The notes beneath the pieces were generated by a model that was not told the origin of the DNA, did not search any database, and was given only the letters and a program-made list of their open reading frames with translations. The translations under genes were made by a program, and so were the position numbers. Below, in pieces: positions 60,255 through 64,000 of a stretch of 64,000 nt of DNA. Each line of letters starts with the position of its first letter. Position 1 is the stretch's first letter. This stretch comes from J095 sp964517605 (GTDB lineage Bacteria; Chloroflexota; Anaerolineae; 4572-78; J111), in contig CAZFCE010000014.1 in NCBI GenBank assembly GCA_964517605.1, positions 62,001 to 126,000 on the forward strand, written 5' to 3'.

Positions 60255-61607
60255 TTATTTCAGTTCGGGCAGTTGCGCGGTGATGTTTTCGTTCCACCAG
60301 TACATGCAGGTTTTGCAGGTGCTGCCAAATTGTTTAAACCCATCCAGGTCGGCCTGTTCCAGGCTCTTGCCGGCGGCTAACACTTCGTTGCCCTGGTTGT
60401 CTTTGATGGGGCCTTTGAATACGTCAAAGCGGGTGAATTCGCCTTTGAGCATTTTGGCCAGCGTGTCTTTTACCAGTTTCAGATCGGCTTCGGGCAGTTT
60501 TTCAACGCCGGGCTGCATTTTTTCGCCTTCCATAAAGCCAAACAGACCCAGGCCGCCGCTATCGGCTTCAAAGTATTCCGAGCTGCCTTTGTACTTGCCG
60601 GCGCGGGAGTCTTCAACGATGCGGGCGTAAACCACGCCCCAATTCCAGTACATCGAGGTGAGACAGGCATCATCTTTGCAGTTGCCGCTGTAGTCGTAGG
60701 TAATACCCCATTTGCCTTTGGGGGCAGCTTCGACGGGGGCGGGGGTGTCGGCGCCGGTCATAACCACTTGCGCGCCGCCATCAAACAACGAGGAAGCCCC
60801 TTCTTTTTCCAGGATAGGATCGTGCCAAGTGAAAATCCAGCGCACATCAATCTTGCATTCGGGGCAGGTTTTTTGCACGCCCAACGCAAAGGCGTTGCCC
60901 AGGCGCATTTCTTCGGGGATGGGGAAGGTGGCAATGTAGCCCAGTTTGGGGTTGCCATCCAGTTTGGCCCGCGACCCGGCCAGCATCCCGGCCAGGTATT
61001 TAATGTCTTCCATCGCGCCCATCAGGTTGCCAAAGTTAGCGCCGTTGGATTTATAGCCGCTAACGTGAATAATGTTCACGTCCGGGAATTCGTTGGCCAC
61101 AATTTCCGAGGCGTCCATAAAGCCAAACGAGGTGGTGAAAATAACGTTAAAGCCTTTGCGGGCCAGCGAGCGAATTACCTGTTCGGCGTCCGCACCTTCG
61201 GCCACGTTTTCAACGTAGGCGGTGTGCACGTCTTTTACTTTTTCTTCTACATACATCCGGCCAACATCATGGGCTTGCGACCAGCCGCCATCATCGTGCG
61301 GCCCAACATACACAAACGCCACGTTAAATTTGCCTTCTTCAATGGCCGGAATCTGGTATTTGCTTTCGGCAGAAGCGGCGGCATCGGCGGGCTTTTCAGC
61401 CGCTTTTTCGGCGGTGGGTTCGGCGGCAGGTTTTTCAGCCGCTTTTTCAGCAGTCGGTTCAGCCGGTTTATCGGCAGGTTTTTCGGCAGCAGGTTGTTCG
61501 GCGGGTTTTTCAGCCACTTTTTCAGCCGGCTTTTCGGCAGTCCCACCACAACCAACCAACAGAGCCAGCATCAGGCTCAATACTACAAGTGATAGTACAC
61601 GTTTCAT
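60255..61607 (-). CDS. BmpA-family (PnrA-like) substrate-binding lipoprotein
   Basis: 450 residues. Lipoprotein signal with lipobox LVGC at residue 19. Residues about 22-78 are a low-complexity Glu-Lys-Pro-Ala linker (EKPAEKP, AAEKPADKP and variants). The binding domain follows, with VAFVYVGPHDDGGWSQAHD, VIRSLARKGFNVIFTTSFGFMD and VQVVMTGAD-like strands typical of purine nucleoside receptors. It sits on the outer face of the membrane and feeds the downstream ATPase/permeases. GGAGGAG precedes the ATG. An adenosine-type ligand is likely but unproven. Confidence 0.92.
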   Translation of the reverse strand: MKRVLSLVVLSLMLALLVGCGGTAEKPAEKVAEKPAEQPAAEKPADKPAEPTAEKAAEKPAAEPTAEKAAEKPADAAASAESKYQIPAIEEGKFNVAFVYVGPHDDGGWSQAHDVGRMYVEEKVKDVHTAYVENVAEGADAEQVIRSLARKGFNVIFTTSFGFMDASEIVANEFPDVNIIHVSGYKSNGANFGNLMGAMEDIKYLAGMLAGSRAKLDGNPKLGYIATFPIPEEMRLGNAFALGVQKTCPECKIDVRWIFTWHDPILEKEGASSLFDGGAQVVMTGADTPAPVEAAPKGKWGITYDYSGNCKDDACLTSMYWNWGVVYARIVEDSRAGKYKGSSEYFEADSGGLGLFGFMEGEKMQPGVEKLPEADLKLVKDTLAKMLKGEFTRFDVFKGPIKDNQGNEVLAAGKSLEQADLDGFKQFGSTCKTCMYWWNENITAQLPELK

Positions 61608-61826
61608 TATATTCTCCTCCGTAAAAAATACTGCTTAAAAGTTACACATTAGTGACAACCGGGCAAGTTTGACAGATTCATTGCCACAAACGATGTGCCA
61701 ACGACCAGATTTATTTGGTTTGATTTTTTATCTGCACCCTCCTTAAAAATTTTTCGGGGCCGGCGGCACTAGAGAGTTAGCCCCGGCGCATCCATGCTAC
61801 CATGACATTGTGAGATGTCAAAGCGG

Positions 61827-63389
61827 CTAATCATGCCGCAAAACTCGCTTTTCACCGGCCATCATTAACCCCAACTCCTCAATGGTCACATCGGCGTTGT
61901 TAACAATGCCCATCACTTCGCCGCCAAACATCACCATAATCCGGTCCGACAGGGCGCGCACCTCATCCAAATCTTCCGAGATGAGCAACGTGGCCAGCCC
62001 TTCGCTGCGCTGCGCCAGCAGTTGGGTGTGAATGTATTCCATTGCGCCAATATCAACGCCACGGGTGGGCTGCGCCGCGATTAAAAATTTGGGCTTGCGG
62101 GCCAGTTCGCGGGCCAGAATCATCTTTTGAATGTTGCCGCCCGATAAATTTTTGGCCGGCGTATCCTGGCTGGGCGTTTTGATGCTAAAAGCGCGAATCA
62201 TGTCGCGGGCGTGGCGGCTAATCTGCTTAAAGTTTAAAAAGATGCCCTGGCTATAAGGCCGGCGAATGTGATCCTGCAAAATCAGGTTTTCGGCCACGGA
62301 AAAATCCTTGATGGCCCCGTCGTGCATGCGCTCTTCGGGAATGTACGACAGCCCGGCTTCGATCATTTTGGCGGGCGGCAGGCCGGTGACGGAACGGTTT
62401 TCCAGCGTAATGCTGCCCTGCGTTACCGGCAACAGGCCGGCAATAACTTCGGCCAGCGCCCGCTGCCCGTTGCCCGAAACCCCGGCCACGCCTAAAATTT
62501 CACCGCTGTGCACCTGAAAACTCACATTTTTCAGCGCGGATTTACCCTGCCGGTTAACGGCGCTCACGCCCTCAACGTTGAGTTGCACCGGGCCGGGCTG
62601 CACCGGCGGGCGGTCGCGTTCCAGAGCTACCTCGCGGCCCACCATCATTTGGGCCAAACCCTGTTTGGTGGCTCCGGCGGTTTGGCACGTGCCCACTACC
62701 CGGCCATCGCGCAGCACGGTTACGCGGTCGGTTACGGCTAAAATTTCGTGCAGCTTGTGCGAAATAAAAATGAGAGCGTGGCCATCGGCAGCCATTTGCC
62801 TGAAAATAACAAACAGTTCGTCAACTTCCTGCGGGGTGAGCACGGCGGTCGGCTCATCGAGCACCAGCAGCGCCGCGCCGCGATAAAGGGCTTTGATAAT
62901 TTCTACCCGCTGTTGCTGCCCCACCGCCAAATTAGAGACAACGGCTTTAGGGTTTACGTCCAGACCGTAATTATTGGCCAGTTCCACAATGCGCCGCGAA
63001 ACCACATCCAAATCCAGGCGGGGTTCGCGGGTTGAGCGCAGCCCCAGCGCCACATTTTCGGCCACGGTCAGGTTATCCACCAGCATAAAATGCTGGTGAA
63101 TCATGCCAATGCCGTGCGTAATGGAATCGGTGGGGGAGTGAATTTTTATGGGCCGGCCATTAAGCTGAATTTCGCCGGCGTCGGGCTGGTACAGGCCGTA
63201 TAAAATTTTCATGAGCGTGCTTTTGCCCGCGCCGTTTTCGCCCAGCAGCGCGTGGATTTCGCCCGCTTTTACATCAAAATCAATATTATCGTTGGCCAGC
63301 ACGCCGGGAAACCGTTTGGTGATGCCGCGCATTACCATTGATTCAATCCGGGGCAAGCCGGAGGGCAACAGGTTGGGTTGGGGGGTCAT
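61827..63389 (-). CDS. ABC transporter ATP-binding protein, nucleoside type (second copy)
   Basis: 520 residues from ATG 63389, chosen for its AGAGGTG Shine-Dalgarno; an in-frame start at 63413 would overlap the upstream gene. Tandem NBDs: GENGAGKSTLMKILYG, LAVGQQQRVEIIKAL, VLDEPTAVLTPQ; second half GVSGNGQRALAEV and LSGGNIQKMILAREL. It is a paralogue of the ATPase at 58514 and is separated from the BmpA gene by 219 bases. It belongs with the deaminase-like gene upstream, 11 bases away, and may share the downstream permeases or serve ones elsewhere. Confidence 0.92.
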   Translation of the reverse strand: MTPQPNLLPSGLPRIESMVMRGITKRFPGVLANDNIDFDVKAGEIHALLGENGAGKSTLMKILYGLYQPDAGEIQLNGRPIKIHSPTDSITHGIGMIHQHFMLVDNLTVAENVALGLRSTREPRLDLDVVSRRIVELANNYGLDVNPKAVVSNLAVGQQQRVEIIKALYRGAALLVLDEPTAVLTPQEVDELFVIFRQMAADGHALIFISHKLHEILAVTDRVTVLRDGRVVGTCQTAGATKQGLAQMMVGREVALERDRPPVQPGPVQLNVEGVSAVNRQGKSALKNVSFQVHSGEILGVAGVSGNGQRALAEVIAGLLPVTQGSITLENRSVTGLPPAKMIEAGLSYIPEERMHDGAIKDFSVAENLILQDHIRRPYSQGIFLNFKQISRHARDMIRAFSIKTPSQDTPAKNLSGGNIQKMILARELARKPKFLIAAQPTRGVDIGAMEYIHTQLLAQRSEGLATLLISEDLDEVRALSDRIMVMFGGEVMGIVNNADVTIEELGLMMAGEKRVLRHD

Positions 63390-63400
63390 GCTCACCTCTG

Positions 63401-64000
63401 TTACATGCGCCACGTGGTGGTGGTGCGCGTTTCGCTCAGAATGCGGCCTTGTTTGATGACGTAGCGGCGGGCCGGCTGGCGGCGCAACGCCTCCACCGCC
63501 GAACAGGCATCAATAATAACCAGATTGGCCGCCGCGCCCACGTAAATGCCGTAATCGGCCAACCGCCACAACCGGGCGGCGTTGTAGCGGGGCATATCAA
63601 ACGCGGCCTGGATTTCAGCCGGGGCGGCCAGGTGGGCGGCGTGGGCGGTAATCAGTGCCACTTCCAGCGGATCCATTTTGCCGTAGGAATAGAACATATT
63701 TTGCAAATCATCCTGGCCGCACACCACGTTTACCCCGGCCTCAAGCAGTTGTTTAACGCGGGCAATGCCGCGCGGTTTGGGGTAGCCGTGGCCGCGCCCC
63801 TCCAGCATTAAATTGATGGGCGCGTTGGTGATAATGTGAATACCGGCCTGTTTTACTTTGGCAATAATGCGCTCGGCCAGAGCGTCGTTCCAGGCCGACA
63901 TGGCGCAGCAATGGCCGGCGGTAACGCGCCCCTGCCAGCCGGCTTCGATGGTTTTTTCGGCCAGCAACTCCAGCGAATGCCAGTAGGGATCATCGGTTTC
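63401..64000 (-). CDS. Cytosine deaminase-like amidohydrolase (partial, runs off right edge)
   Basis: The C-terminal 199 residues; the N terminus is beyond the window and the frame stays open to 64000. ETDDPYWHSLELL, TAGHCCAMSAWND (metal His), NAPINLMLEGRGHGYPKPRG and GVNVVCGQDDLQNMFYSYG (metal Asp) follow the CodA-type order. It probably deaminates cytosine or a related heterocycle in nucleobase salvage. Its pairing with a nucleoside-type ABC ATPase supports a salvage role. Other aminohydrolases remain possible. Confidence 0.85.
   Translation of the reverse strand, partial: ETDDPYWHSLELLAEKTIEAGWQGRVTAGHCCAMSAWNDALAERIIAKVKQAGIHIITNAPINLMLEGRGHGYPKPRGIARVKQLLEAGVNVVCGQDDLQNMFYSYGKMDPLEVALITAHAAHLAAPAEIQAAFDMPRYNAARLWRLADYGIYVGAAANLVIIDACSAVEALRRQPARRYVIKQGRILSETRTTTTWRM

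Noticed and set aside
61370..61540. Tandem DNA repeat in the BmpA gene (Glu-Lys-Pro-Ala linker)
   Set aside because: The repeat is at protein level with varied codons; it is a low-complexity linker common in lipoproteins, not a mobile or structural DNA element.

Overview
The window reads as a piece of a moderately GC-rich chromosome from a member of the Chloroflexota, probably Anaerolineae-like. This is an inference from gene content: folate-dependent TrmFO, FHA-domain gene pairs, BmpA-type nucleoside ABC transport, a secreted delta-60 repeat protein ending in a hydrophobic LYLPVIFK-type tail, and dense operons with ATGA overlaps. No rRNA, tRNA, CRISPR array, phage gene or insertion sequence was recognised. 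SURF1 and an oxygen-type protoporphyrinogen oxidase suggest aerobic respiration. Multihaem cytochromes and hydrogenase maturation genes suggest anaerobic or microaerobic options as well.

Layout. 1-3.3 kb (minus): edge of a TGS-type nucleoside kinase, two M42 aminopeptidases, two FHA proteins. 3.4-9.2 kb (plus): trmFO, histidine kinase, aminotransferase, rRNA/tRNA methyltransferase, hisC. 9.5-12.1 kb (minus): fabF-fabH. 12.4-15.1 kb (plus): mnmG and a zinc-ribbon membrane protein. 15.2-17.2 kb (minus): an acetyltransferase and a lipoprotein that seems to start at ATC. 17.3-20.2 kb: uvrA. 20.4-26.9 kb: DUF697 protein, higBA toxin-antitoxin pair, FMN-binding protein, delta-60 repeat protein, and a coupled operon of response regulator, diacylglycerol kinase-like, dual-specificity phosphatase and ADP-ribosylglycohydrolase genes.

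27.1-33.7 kb is the most interesting part. An operon on the minus strand encodes an octahaem tetrathionate reductase-type cytochrome, a heptahaem/cytochrome b fusion and two YeeE/YedE sulfur-transport proteins. The second YeeE is interrupted by a single in-frame TGA exactly where the family has the Cys of GGFCPGT. The TGA is followed by a hairpin with a GGUC apical loop like the E. coli fdhF SECIS. The gene is best read as a selenoprotein fused to a rhodanese-like domain that has lost its catalytic Cys. A divergent ArsR-family repressor and paired operators lie upstream.

33.8-40.7 kb holds hypA, hypB, hypF, a 3-hydroxyacyl-CoA dehydrogenase, hypC, hypD and hypE, without hydrogenase structural genes. 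Heptanucleotide repeats of a family also found between genes have apparently been inserted in frame into hypF and hypE. 40.7-49.6 kb: SURF1, a secreted glycosidase-like protein, SDR, YdcF-like protein, hybrid histidine kinase, class IV aminotransferase, cyclophilin. 49.7-53.1 kb: hemE-hemH-hemY. 53.2-56.3 kb: an Sm-like/FHA protein and a secreted triple-repeat protein. 56.4-64 kb (minus): a BmpA-type nucleoside transporter (binding lipoprotein, ATPase, two permeases), a second ATPase and a cytosine deaminase-like amidohydrolase running off the right edge, together a nucleoside/nucleobase salvage region.
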